Shown one piece after another: positions 47,736-59,287 of a stretch of DNA of 64,000 bases (the stretch's first letter is position 1; the number at the start of each line of letters is the position of its first letter). The stretch spans positions 17,225,690 to 17,289,689 of the forward strand of contig CM026423.1 of assembly GCA_014871385.1 (NCBI GenBank), written 5' to 3'. The DNA comes from Ceratodon purpureus (taxonomy: Eukaryota; Streptophyta; Bryopsida; Pseudoditrichales; Ditrichaceae). The notes beneath the pieces were generated by a model, which did not search any database, was not told where the DNA came from, and worked only from the letters and a program-made list of their open reading frames with translations. The position numbers were made by a program, and so were the translations under genes.

Positions 47736-48025
47736 GACCAAAGACATTTTTATCGCATCAACGAATATCACTGAAGTTTGTTACAGTGTCCGTACAGTTT
47801 ATTTTGTTGGAAGAGGTTCTCAGTTCCGTACAGTTTATGTTCAAACCTTAGTGTTTACAGTATATAAGAGGTGGAGCTGGTTTTTAAGCCGGACTGGGAC
47901 GTAGGCATTTCGAGATGTGATAAAGGAAAAATGTCACTAAGCACAGAATTTGAGATTAAGAAAAAAACTTACGGGTCCTCCCAGATTCTTGCGGTCCCGG
48001 GCCCTCTGGATGAACTCCCTGCCAT

Positions 48026-48840
48026 AGCTGCCTGCAAACTCTGCACGGCGATGGCACGATGCACGGGATGACAAATTTTCGATTAAGATTGAGAATGACA
48101 AATAAGCCCTTGGTCGAGCAATGTCGAAGCATGCACAATACTGAAGTCATGGAGGACAGAGGCTACTATAGAATTTAAATTGACGAGAGTTTCATGCACT
48201 TGAACGACGTCTACAGACCCGTCGCCCTCATCCGGCGGAATAGAATCCACTGGGCGGAACATACTATCTACAACATTTTGGAGCAACAGAACCAATGAAG
48301 GTAAAAAAAATGCCACATTGCACGGGAAACAGACCCGATTCGATTAAGAATGTAGAGAAAAAAGTACCTGTGAATGCACTCGCAGGTGAAAAACCACTCG
48401 TCCGCTGCTTCGTCTTCTTCCTCAACGCACGCTCCGACGATCTGAAAAACCACTCGTCCGCCCCTCGATCCAAAAGCTCTCCCTCGATCTCGCTTAGTGC
48501 ACCTCCGAAACTCAGACCTCTCAAATGCGACCTAAAAGAAACCTCTCACTCGCCTCCCAAACACCTCGAATCTCGCCCTAAACCTCCCGACCACGAATTA
48601 AGCACCCTGAAGCTGCGAAGCACCTCTCAATTGCCCTAAACCTCCCTCGCAACTCGACACAGACGCAATCACGACGACCTATGACTCTCGGTAGGGAAGC
48701 GGAAAACTCGGAGCGACCTACAGCATACCAGGCGCGAAAGCGAGGTAGAGCGAGGTAGAGCGAAGGAAAAACACTCGAGCGACGCCGTCTTTGCACTGTA
48801 CAGTGGAGAACTTAGTACCATATTAAAAAAGAAAACGGGT
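48026..48840. other. 5' flank of the ParB-like gene
   Basis: A plus-strand frame (48295-48639) exists but is charged and low in structure; I do not support it as a gene. A 10 bp duplication (GCGAGGTAGA) is at about 48739. Confidence 0.4.
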
Positions 48841-51310
48841 TAGGACGTTCTTGGAGGAGAACGACGTACATTAAGGGGCACCAATCTCTGGCTCATGAGT
48901 GCATGCAGTCAATTGAAGTGACCCCTTGATATTAATTGGAAATTAATGAACGATGGGAAATGAACAAAGAAAATAGAAAATTAAATTGGATATTCAGAAT
49001 AACGAAAAAATATATATAAAATAGAATGAAGTGAATAAAAGAGTTTAATGGGATTACTTTTAAAAGTAATTGAGAATTAAAAATTAAAAAAAATTAAAAA
49101 AACTAAAAATAAAAAATAAGAAATCAAATATAAAAGAGAACCGAATGAAATATAAACGAGAAGGAATTACATTCAATAAGAATTAAAAGAAAACTCATAA
49201 TAGGAAATAATGATATCACGGGCATAAAAGAAAACGCACATTGAAAAATAAAAGATAAATAAATGATAGATAAAAGAGAAGCGAATGCAAATGGTGGAAT
49301 AGAGAATGCCATGTTAAAAGAGACGGCAATTAACTTAAAAAGAAAAATGAAATTAAAAACAACTAATATGGAGTACGCCTTTCGAGATTTCATGAATTAG
49401 GTAGATCCTCAAGAGATTTATGTCACATACTAGAAGATGCAATAATAGATACTCCCAGATAAATAAACCTGGAGCTCGAAGAACCTATATGGAGTTTCCC
49501 TTATAGGTTGCCCTACCGTCATCCACATGGTACCGCGCATGGATTATAACTCTAACATTCTCAAAAAACCACCATTAACTTTTTTTATATATATAATTTT
49601 CATTTGAATACCTTAAATAGTGGCAACCACTACTGATTTATTGCAAGATATAAATCATCCTCACGTTTTCATACTTGATAAATCAGACTCATAGTAGTCT
49701 ATCCAACAACAGTCATTATGAAATCATTATTTTTAAAAAGAAAATGGTGCAAGTCATTTTTCTTTGAAATTACTTTCACGCGAACTGTTAAGTCATTCAT
49801 TTTACCCTTATATTATCTTCTTAAAATTTCCCGTCATAAATAAGAGTACCATGTTATCAGAAAATGACCCGTTACAAATTAAAATCAATGATAACAAAGG
49901 TTAGGTGATATAAAGATACCTTAATTACAATATAGCATTTTTATACAACGTTACTTCGACGCTTTTTAAAGAAAATACTTACATGTGTGACTTAATTACA
50001 TAAACCATTCACATCATAATTGAGATTGAATTCAATTTTTACTTTGTGATGCACCGTATTTAAAATACCAACACACTAAATCCCTAGAAAATTACTTGAA
50101 AGAGTCACGATTAAAAATTCACGTTTTGAAGAGTCACGTTTTGAAGAGTCACTCATTTTCAGAAACGTGAAAGGTCACAGGAATGAATATAAAAAAGTAA
50201 TGAATATAAAAAAAAAAAAAAAAAAAAAAACATTTGAATGGTGTGTAAATGCAAAATGGGGGCAAATTTTGGTGATGCTTGTCATTTACTTCAAGACACT
50301 ATAAATTAAATTGACCAATACTTTTCATCAGAATAAAAAATTACCAATACTTTTCATCAGAATAAAAAAAAATGAGTTCCCTATCCTGTTTAGTTTTCAT
50401 TGGAACTCACATTGGGTTGGCAACCTCAACCCCATTCACAGTACACATTAAGGGACATGGTTCTCCAACTCCATGTGAGTTATTGGAGCCATCATGGTGA
50501 ATTCTTCTTAAGGTGAGAAAGAGCAGGTTTACCAAACCTTATGGGGTTAACAATATGGAGACTGAACCGCACTATCTATCTTTAAAGTAACTTCCTATAA
50601 AAAGTTATTCACTTCCTCACTACCCGTATCAGGTTAATACAAATAAAATACAAAAAGGGTCAGTAATATTTAATTCGCAATTCTTACAAATATTGATATT
50701 ACCAATCAGTGATTCTGATATAACTAAAATTATTATTCCATAATGAAAAGTATATTTTTAAATTGCAGTATCTATGTACATGCTTGTATATGAATTCTGA
50801 ATTACCAAAATCTTCAAAATTGCATGGAATTTATTTGGAATAGAATTCTAATTCATAATTAAACTAACAAGTTGTAGAAGAATAATATGATGATAACATT
50901 TGCGTAAATATGTTCCCAATTATAGTATAGTCAATAAATTTTCATTGCTAATAGTGTATTTATATTTGATGCATTTGTAATATAATTACAAAACTATTTC
51001 GAATATATTTGTATATCATTTTTAGATTTGAGTATACTTGAATATAGATTATTATTCTCGTTTCATAATCAATAACTAAAAATAAATTTGGAAAAGAATA
51101 TATTAGTACCTTAGTATACTATACTATATTATTATATTATAATTAAATTATGTTCCTAACATGTACTTTAGGAATATGATGATTATATTTACGTAAATAT
51201 GTTTCCAATTTGCGTATATGAAATTCATTATCATTGCAAGTAGTGTATTTGAATTTGATGCTTCGGCAAATAACTACAAATTATTATTACAAAATTGGAA
51301 GAAGCATTAT
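48841..51310. other. AT-rich gene-poor region
   Basis: Strongly AT-rich with short words (AAATTAAAAA). One isolated unit of the 127 bp satellite lies at 50210-50330. No TIR or target duplication was found that would mark a further insertion. Confidence 0.6.
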
Positions 51311-53230
51311 TGAATTGATGCAAAATGGGGGCAAATTTTGGTGATGCTTGTCATTTACTTCAAGACACCATAAATTAAATTGACCCTTACGAGATTTATG
51401 TGACTTCAAAAAAAAAAAAAAAAAAAACATTTGAATGGTGTGTAAATGCAAAATGGGGGCAAATTTTGGTGATGCTTGTCATTTACTTCAAGACACCATA
51501 AATTAAATTGACCCTTACGAGACTTATGTGATTTCAGAAAAAAAAAATAAAAAATATGTGAATGGTGTGTAAATTAGATATGGGGGCAAATTTTGGTGAT
51601 GCTTGTCATTTACTTCAAGACACCATAAATTAAATTGACCCTTACGAGATTTATGTGACTTCAAAAAAAAAAAAAAAAACATTTGAATGGTGTGTAAATG
51701 CAAAATGGGGGCAAATTTTGGTGATGCTTGTCATTTACTTCAAGACACCATAAATTAAATTGACCCTTACGAGATTTATGTGACTTCAAAAAAAAAAAAA
51801 AAAAAACATTTGAATGGTGTGTAAATGCAAAATGGGGGCAAATTTTGGTGATGCTTGTCATTTACTTCAAGACACCATAAATTAAATTGACCCTTACGAG
51901 ACTTATGTGATTTCAGAAAAAAAAAAAAAAAAAAATATGTGAATGGTGTGTAAATTAGATATGGGGGCAAATTTTGGTGATGCTTGTCATTTACTTCAAG
52001 ACACCATAAATTAAATTGACCCTTACGAGATTTATGTGACTTCAAAAAAAAAAAAAAAAAAACATTTGAATGGTGTGTAAATGCAAAATGGGGGCAAATT
52101 TTGGTGATGCTTGTCATTTACTTCAAGACACCATAAATTAAATTGACCCTTACGAGACTTATGTGATTTCAGAAAAAAAAAAAAAAAAATATGTGAATGG
52201 TGTGTAAATTAGATATGGGGGCAAATTTTGGTGATGCTTGTCATTTACTTCAAGACACCATAAATTAAATTGACCCTTACGAGATTTATGTGACTTCAAA
52301 AAAAAAAAAAAAAACATTTGAATGGTGTGTAAATGCAAAATGGGGGCAAATTTTGGTGATGCTTGTCATTTACTTCAAGACACCATAAATTAAATTGACC
52401 CTTACGAGATTTATGTGACTTCAAAAAAAAAAAAAAAAAAACATTTGAATGGTGTGTAAATGCAAAATGGGGGCAAATTTTGGTGATGCTTGTCATTTAC
52501 TTCAAGACACCATAAATTAAATTGACCCTTACGAGACTTATGTGATTTCAGAAAAAAAAAAAAAAAAAAATATGTGAATGGTGTGTAAATTAGATATGGG
52601 GGCAAATTTTGGTGATGCTTGTCATTTACTTCAAGACACCATAAATTAAATTGACCCTTACGAGATTTATGTGACTTCAAAAAAAAAAAAAAAAAAACAT
52701 TTGAATGGTGTGTAAATGCAAAATGGGGGCAAATTTTGGTGATGCTTGTCATTTACTTCAAGACACCATAAATTAAATTGACCCTTACGAGACTTATGTG
52801 ATTTCAGAAAAAAAAAAAAAAAAATATGTGAATGGTGTGTAAATTAGATATGGGGGCAAATTTTGGTGATGCTTGTCATTTACTTCAAGACACCATAAAT
52901 TAAATTGACCCTTACGAGATTTATGTGACTTCAAAAAAAAAAAAAAAAAACATTTGAATGGTGTGTAAATGCAAAATGGGGGCAAATTTTGGTGATGCTT
53001 GTCATTTACTTCAAGACACCATAAATTAAATTGACCCTTACGAGATTTATGTGACTTCAAAAAAAAAAAAAAAAAAACATTTGAATGGTGTGTAAATGCA
53101 AAATGGGGGCAAATTTTGGTGATGCTTGTCATTTACTTCAAGACACCATAAATTAAATTGACCCTTACGAGACTTATGTGATTACAGAAAAAAAAAATAA
53201 AAAATATGTGAATGGTGTGTAAATTAGATA
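51310..53230 (+). repeat. 127 bp satellite with 635 bp higher-order repeat
   Basis: About 15 units carry GGGGGCAAATTTTGGTGATG, CTTGTCATTTACTTCAAGAC, ATAAATTAAATTGACCCTTA and a poly-A run. Type A has ATTTGAATGGTGTGTAAATG with GATTTATGTGACTTC. Type B has TATGTGAATGGTGTGTAAAT with TTAGATATGG. Segments recur at exactly 635 bp (51661 and 52296; 51776 and 52411), showing a five-unit higher-order repeat. Confidence 0.92.
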
Positions 53231-53273
53231 GTCCCTCCAAAGTTTTATGTGACCTCGAAAATTCTAAAATAGA

Positions 53274-53355
53274 GAAACCCTAAACCCTAAACCGTAACCC
53301 TTAAACCCTGATCCCTGAAACCCTGAACCCTGAAACCCTGAACCCTGAACCCTCA
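53274..53355 (+). repeat. Short interstitial plant-type telomere-like repeat
   Basis: AAACCCTAAACCCTAAACC followed by decayed CCCTGAA words. CCCTAAA is the usual plant telomere unit. The run is too short and impure to be a telomere. Confidence 0.75.
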
Positions 53356-53555
53356 AGCTTGAACTCAGAAATGGCCTATTACGCCAGCACTCCCATGAAA
53401 AGTGTGGGAACAGAAACGTGGCTTAAAGGTCGTGGTACGTGACTCTAATAAATCATGCCCTGGTGTGGCTATCTACGTAACAGATCTTGACATATAAATA
53501 CATCTTGGTCCTTCGTAGAGAGCGACTATAGTACAGTAGTGGACCAGGTGATGAT

Positions 53556-54012
53556 ATGGACACTCCTACAGAAGTAAGGGGGACAGATCGAGATTCGTTG
53601 CATCATGAAATGGAAACCACCCTCACGAAAGTACTGCTGGATGGTTTATGCATCATGACATGTATGTTCCCTTCAAATTCAAACCTGAAGGGCTCGATCT
53701 TGTTTCCCCCTTCTGAATTGGCGGGGATTCCCCGTTTGAATTCTCTGCTGGACCGCCATCTCCTGATTCATTCACATCAATTCAGAGCAGTCTCCTCAGA
53801 GTTGTTTCATTAGCGCGTTTCAGAGTACCAGTTTCCTGCAACATAGCATGTCGTAGACGGGTTGTAGAACCTTGGACTGGTGGTAGAACCTGAGATTAGA
53901 GGGTTGCAGGGGACCGAGGATGGGATTGAGGTGCCGGAGAATCATTCGAGGAGGCGGAGGGAGCATCTGCTCGGGTGTTTAGAGCGGCCGATTACATTCG
54001 CAGAGAGCGCAG
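53556..54012 (+). CDS. Possible 5' exons of unknown gene
   Basis: An ATG frame (53556-53810, DTPTEVRGTDRDS) and a second open stretch ending at a good donor (GCGCAG|GTATGA at 54013) have exon-like character: EIRGLQGTEDGIEVPE and RRRREHLLGCLERP. They may be leader exons of the DDE gene 0.7 kb downstream or remnants of another gene. No family is recognised. Confidence 0.3.
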
Positions 54013-54368
54013 GTATGATCTCGGTTTTTCCTTGGAAGATCTTTTGTCAATCGGGTTTATTTCATTGCTCTTGAATGGTGTGTTCTATCTCCTGTACACG
54101 TTACATGTGCTGATCATGTGATCCATCGCGGAATCCCCTATTGTAAGTAGAATTGTTCATGTAGTTCTCCGCGGATTATGTAGAATTTGCAAAGGTATCG
54201 GGGAATTTCTAGTTAAGATCAACCCTTGCATGTTGCATATTGGTGGAATGAACTGCACTTATGTAATTTCCGTGTTGTTGTAGAAATTATTCTGTACGGA
54301 CAGGAATCTCACTGTACGGACAGGGGGTGGCGAGGTGGAGGCTGCTTCTTAGTGGACCCAACTACACT

Positions 54369-54677
54369 CATCGGGAGATCCCTCGATGCTGCTTTGGAGA
54401 TCATAATCGAGAGACACTCATCGGGAGATCCCCCGATCCTATAGAAGTTAGACCCTCATCGAGAGATCCCCCGATACTTCTTTGGAGATCCTCATCGAGA
54501 GACCCCCATCGGGAGATCCCCCGATCCTAAAGGATTTAGACCATAATCGAGAGATCCCTCGATACTTCATTGGAGATCCTCATCGGGAGATCCCCCGATC
54601 CTATCGAATTTAGACCCTCATCGGGAGATCCCTCGATCCAATAGAATTTAGACCCGCATCGAGAGATCCCCCGATAC
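54369..54677. repeat. Eight 20 bp palindromes in front of the DDE gene
   Basis: Copies start at 54369, 54419, 54458, 54508, 54545, 54581, 54619 and 54658, with a partial at 54492. Spacers repeat short words such as ACTTCTTTGGAGATC and TAGACC. The last copy ends 19 bp before the proposed start codon at 54697, so the cluster sits where a promoter or 5' leader is expected. Confidence 0.92.
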
Positions 54678-54696
54678 TTCTTTGGCTCTCGTGAAA

Positions 54697-57600
54697 ATGG
54701 ACTCTGAGAGTGACAGTGACGGTCCCCAGATGCCGTCTGTGGGTCCTTCCCGTCACGACTTCTCTCAGGAGTCAACTGCTCGCTCAGATGAGCTTCGACC
54801 CGGGCAGTCTGTGAAGCTTGTCGTCCCCCGTTTCGGAGATGTTGGAATCGGATCTGTTGTCGACGTTAATCCTTCTGGGCAGTGGCTTGGGGTTTGCATT
54901 CCACCTAGCTCTTCAGAATTTTTTCTTGTGCGACCATCAAGCATCGTGTCGGACGCAGAGGACCTCTTTCTCGAACCACGCCAGAGAGGCTGCATCGTTT
55001 TGAGGGATGCTTTAAATCGAACAGTCCTCTAGAGAGCTGGTGATGCGATTGCATTGTTGCAGGATCCTCCCACGAACGATGTTGAATACGTTCGTCAACA
55101 ATCCTGGATTGGTCTGGAAGTTCAGAAAGTGGACCTTGCGGGTGCGGTTATAGCCTCCGGTAGAGTGTTCTGCTCAGAACCGGAGGAGTATTTCCGAGAC
55201 GGAAGATTGGGCGAGGGATACATTGGAGTGACAATCCTCGACGTCTTTGTCGGGGACACTGATGCCATAATGAGTAATGAGCGTTGGTTGATATCTGAAT
55301 GCAAATTCCCGAACGGCCCTTCTCTTCGGTCAACAGTAGAGCACTTCTCCCGAATCCCAATGGAGGTAGATCCACAGGAGCACCTTGGAGGCAGACGGAA
55401 GGCACCTTACCGGTTTATAGTGCGGAAACCTAAAACGCATGAAAAACGTTTGCTGTACAATACGAAGACAGCGGATGCTGAAGTGAGGAAGGTTAGCTCC
55501 GAACGATGCTGCTCGAAGCATTGCTGTCAGACATTTCCCCAGGAGCTCACGCTAATAGTGCGTAAGAAATTCTATTCGAAATCCTTTCAGGGAAGACGGG
55601 AATACGGGATTGCGGCGGGTGGACAGATGCATTCAGTCGACGGTGACCGTAGGAGGAAGTACTTGACGCTGCATGGTTCGGAAGTTTGCGCAACTGCGTG
55701 GTATCTTATTCACGGAGTTCCCAAGTCAACTTTTCATAGCTATGTCCAAAGATACAACGAAGGGGTTCTATCAACAGCGCATGGAAACAAGGGCTACAAG
55801 CGACCGAGGATCGGAACAGTTCAAGTCATGGGTACTATTGCTGCTATTGTAGACGAGAATGCAGATCAGATGCCCCATCAAATGCGAGGAATCGGAAATG
55901 GACGAGTGGACACTCTGAAATATCTTCCAGCAGGCAACAACTGGAAGCGGGTGATGGCTGATGCCAATGAGGTATGAGTCCTTGCTTCGCGTTTCTTGTA
56001 GTGTCATTGCATCGGGAGATCTCCCGATAGAGGTTACTTTCGTATTGACAGTCAGTTCTCTGTCTTATAGTATCGTTGCACTCTACCTACGTCATGCAAT
56101 ATAGAACTCTTTTTCTCGTCTTCGGTGATTTGTCTGAATTTGTCGTCTAATACTTCGAGCTTGTTTGCTTGCGTGCGTCGCTTTCTTTTCCTCACCAGCC
56201 ATTTGAACGTACCGGTGCTTTGCAGACAAATGTTTCATTAGGTCTGCCTACAGTGAGCCAGTCTACAATTAGTAGAATTAGAAGTTCACTCTTCAACAAT
56301 ATCGCAATCAAACCGGTTGGAAGTTCTTTTGCGAAATGCTCGACGTGTGACCAACTTCAAGAATTCATTCTGAAGTCAGCCAACGGAAGTCCAGAATATG
56401 TTGACTTCGTGAAGCAACGGGAGGAGCATCTTGCTCACCAAGCCTCTTGTCGTCGTCTGTATGGTGCATGGCGCAAAGAATCAAAGCGCAATCCCAGTGA
56501 GATTCTGTGCATCATTCATGATAAGATGGATACTGCAAAAACCGCCCTTCCCCGGATGCGGGTTACAACAAAGGCTACTCAAGGTTTGGGCCAACTTCCC
56601 ATGAACGTCACTGGTATGGTTTCACATGGGCACGGGGATGGCGCCTATGCACATTACTGTCCTCAATGTTGGCCAGGAGATTCTAACGTCACAATATCGT
56701 CGTTGGCGAGGCTGTTCCGTCGACTGGAAGGCCCCTCATTTCGGGAGTCTGGGAAACTATTTGAGTACCCCCCGCAAAACTCACTGTTCGAGACATTGTT
56801 GAGGGGGAAGTCTAGGTGCCTCGACATTTTACCGCGTATCGAGGGATCCCCCGATGTCCCAGGGTCGAAACCTTTACCGAGGAAGTTATACCTTCAACTG
56901 GATAACTCCGCCAAAGATAACAAGAACCAATATCTCATGGCGTTTCTCTCCCTACTAACTGCACGGGGTGTTTTCAAGGAAATTCAGGCTGGATTTCTAC
57001 TAGTGGGTCATACGCACGAAGATATTGACGCTTATTTTAGCCATTTGTCGAAGGCGTTAAAAAGCAAGAATACGTTCGTTCTAGCGGATCTAATGAAGGC
57101 CTTCATGCAGTCCCAGGAGTTGTCATTCATGCCGGAGTTCATTCAAGAGGTTGCAGACTTCAAGTCTTTCATCAAAGGCTACCAAAGTAGTGGTGCAGCA
57201 CGCCTTATTGGACTTGGAGAGATGCACCTTTTCAAGTTCTATGTGGACGATGATGGTTGGCCGGTTATGAGGTACAAGAAGTCAGCCGTCGACCCACAAT
57301 GGCTACCCCTCAACAGACCCCCTATTCGATTGTGGAATGAAAACATGGATGGCGGCCCAAAACTTCCTCACGGCTCACCGAAGCCGGTTCCGTTCAAACC
57401 TATGTGGGGAAGTGAGGTTCCTAAATCTACTGGGAATCAGGTGAAGGCGAGAGAGACCGCAGCCAAAGCTACTGAGAACAAGAAATTCATGAAGTGCGGA
57501 CTCCAAAAGTACATTGAGTACTGGAAAAATGGAATGGCAAAATGCGAGGGATTTGCAGCAGCGTTTGGGCCTTATGTTGACTACTGGACTCGTTTGTTGT

Positions 57601-58166
57601 CTGAGCTTGATAAGCCTTTGCCAGTGACAAATCCTGAATTGTTAGAGGGTTTCTGGCCCCGCCATGACAGGAGGGACGTATCCAACGGAGTACCGCGCCC
57701 AAGATTTTTACAATTTTTACTTGAGGATGTGACTCCTGAGGATGAGGAACCAGAAGCGTATTGTGGCCCAGCAAACCAAGCTCCGGAGAGTCCTTTCAAT
57801 CCGTGGCGTGATATTCGGCCTGGCAGCTGGGTTCTTTTGAGACCTGAAGATCCACTCATTTGTCCTGTATGGCAGGGAAGAGCAGCGACTGCTGTATGCA
57901 GAGAAGAAGGCCATGTAAACCATGGGAAATTTTTAATTCAGTTTTGGGAACCTCGTAGCGCGGAAAGAGACCTTGCATTGAAATACCGTAACTGTTGGTC
58001 TGCTAAGTGGGTAGTAGAGACGCGTGCTCCGGAGTGGGTCTCTGTTGGTGCAACTCTGTTTCAAAATTGGTCAAAAATCAAGGACCCGTCCACTAGAACC
58101 ATTCCTAAGAAATCTATGGAGGCTGCTTTAGCAAACTTAGAGAGAGCTAACGTAGTTGATCCATGA
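54697..58166 (+). CDS. DUF7869-like DDE transposase candidate
   Basis: The model is join(54697-55971, 56199-58166), about 1,080 residues, with a TAG at 55030-55032 inside an otherwise open frame. A Cys-rich segment (ERCCSKHCCQTFP) is near residue 270 and a KCSTCDQL/SCRRLYGAW zinc-like block near 470-510. The RNase-H-like core has IHDKMDTAKTALPRM near 530, KLYLQLDNSAKDNKN near 654 and GHTHEDIDAYFSHL near 694. These are the conserved blocks of the DUF7869 family, whose acidic positions fit a DDE nuclease. A 20 bp palindrome (56837-56856) is inserted in frame between the first and second blocks. It is the only transposase-like gene in the net TTAA element, hence the likely mobiliser. The 3' acceptor at 56198 could instead be 56225. 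Confidence 0.75.
56010..56029. repeat. 20 bp palindrome in the intron of the DDE gene
   Basis: CATCGGGAGATCTCCCGATA; one mismatch from a perfect inverted repeat. Confidence 0.88.
56837..56856. repeat. 20 bp palindrome inside the DDE coding exon
   Basis: TATCGAGGGATCCCCCGATG encodes part of RIEGSPDVPG, between CLDIL and KPLPRKLYLQLDN, and keeps the frame open. Confidence 0.9.
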
Positions 58167-59287
58167 TCCTCTATGCCACTTAGGCACGACAGAGGGTCAT
58201 CCCTCGATGATTACATCTGAGTCACCTGTCTTCCTCATTCTCCATTAAAGAAATAAGAGTCATCACTGCTTGACCGTTTCTCATCCCCGTGTAATATCAT
58301 CCTTCCTCGTCTCAATGATGTTTGTTTCTGAGATTTGTGACACTTTAAGAACCATGACGATCATGACTGCGCAACGTGGAGACTGGTTGTGGAAGCAGAT
58401 GGAGTAGTGGGAAACTGGAGGAAGGAAGTAGAAGCTTTTAGAACAAGGGGGGAAGGAGAGAAACTGCAGATTCATACGCCCAGTTCATTTGGTGTCGATA
58501 AACTTGAACTCCGGGCGTTCTGTTCAGGAGCGACTTTGGCAGCGGCAGTAGAAAGCAACGCAAGTTCCCGAGCAGGTGAGAGCAATGCACACATGCAGGG
58601 GCCATGGCCAATCGACTTTAGTTTTTAGTTGAAATTCTCTTTTTTGCGTTTTTGGTTGTGTTGCGTATCGAGTCTGTTGGGTTCTTGAGCAATTAGCAAC
58701 ACGAGTCATTGAGATTAGCTGGTGTATTAGTTTGAGCAGATACGGTTGGCATGTAATTAGGTTTTGGTCCACTGGAGTCGTCGTTTTCCTAATACATATG
58801 GACATACAATGTCGACAGCCTGATCCCACTGTATGTTGTTGCATTTTTGTCTAAGTTTTATCACTGTTATCGTGACGAGTTGAGCGGGTTTCATTTGTTG
58901 AGGTAAAGACGCAGTTGATTGATGTCTACTCGAGACATCTACTTGTTCACGAATTGGTAGTTTGTTTGAGGGGTACTACTGATAACACATGTCGATCGAG
59001 TACTTTTGTTGAGGTGGAAATTTGGCTAAGTGATGCGATGAACTTGTAGAAAAAAGGATTTGCTGTTTAGGGTTCAGGGTTTAGGGCTCTGGAGGTGGAT
59101 TTACATTCATATACATCATGTGTTTCAGTTGAAGGGTTTGAGATAACATATCTTGTCATCAGTTTTTTAGTTTCTTTGAAGTGTGTTGTGGTTATTGGTT
59201 CTTTCGGATCTGCTTTTATGAACTTCATGTGGGTCTAGAATTTTCTAATCTTTTTCTCTTGAATTTTTTTTTCCACAGTTCCCAGGT
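58167..59287. other. Intergenic; degenerate palindrome and weak exon candidate
   Basis: A degenerate palindrome (GAGGGTCATCCCTCGATG) at about 58190. A short frame (58389-58628) could be a leader exon of the next gene: a TTCCACAG acceptor precedes 59280. No family is recognised. Confidence 0.4.

Larger units (their letters stand above)
45092..48025 (-). pseudogene. 5' half of the ParB-like gene (cut by the hAT element)
   Basis: The exons are 48025-47973 (ATG at 48023-48025), 46892-45674 and 45447-45092; all junctions are GT..AG and in phase. The product begins AGSSSRGPGTARIWEDP. Its middle is Lys/Thr/Ser-rich with KGKKGKGDD. Near residues 265-375 is a domain in which a strand FFIIGGQHTVQCYRDL resembles the G-x-H-R core of ParB/Srx-like domains, preceded by ITVHFSKLHRAPPGS and a LVPDRLKALTNQ helix. 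The third exon stops at the hAT insertion and resumes at 7452; the leftover two bases of the last codon are completed by the first base on the other side. Both introns are packed with 20 bp palindromes. The ParB relation is a weak-to-moderate similarity call; the His is followed by Thr instead of Arg. Confidence 0.72.

Noticed and set aside
51661..53132. Poly-Phe containing proteins in the 127 bp satellite
   Set aside because: They are translations of poly-A tracts and repeat units on the reverse strand.
48841..53260. A fifth nested insertion in the AT-rich block
   Set aside because: Composition changes sharply, but I found neither inverted ends nor a target duplication.
53274..53355. Chromosome end
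   Set aside because: Only about two clean CCCTAAA units, then decayed copies, with genes on both sides.
10553..58166. Alternative genetic code with TAG as sense
   Set aside because: TAG also terminates the hAT, kinase, MULE and HAD-like frames, and TAA/TGA lesions occur too; decay is simpler.
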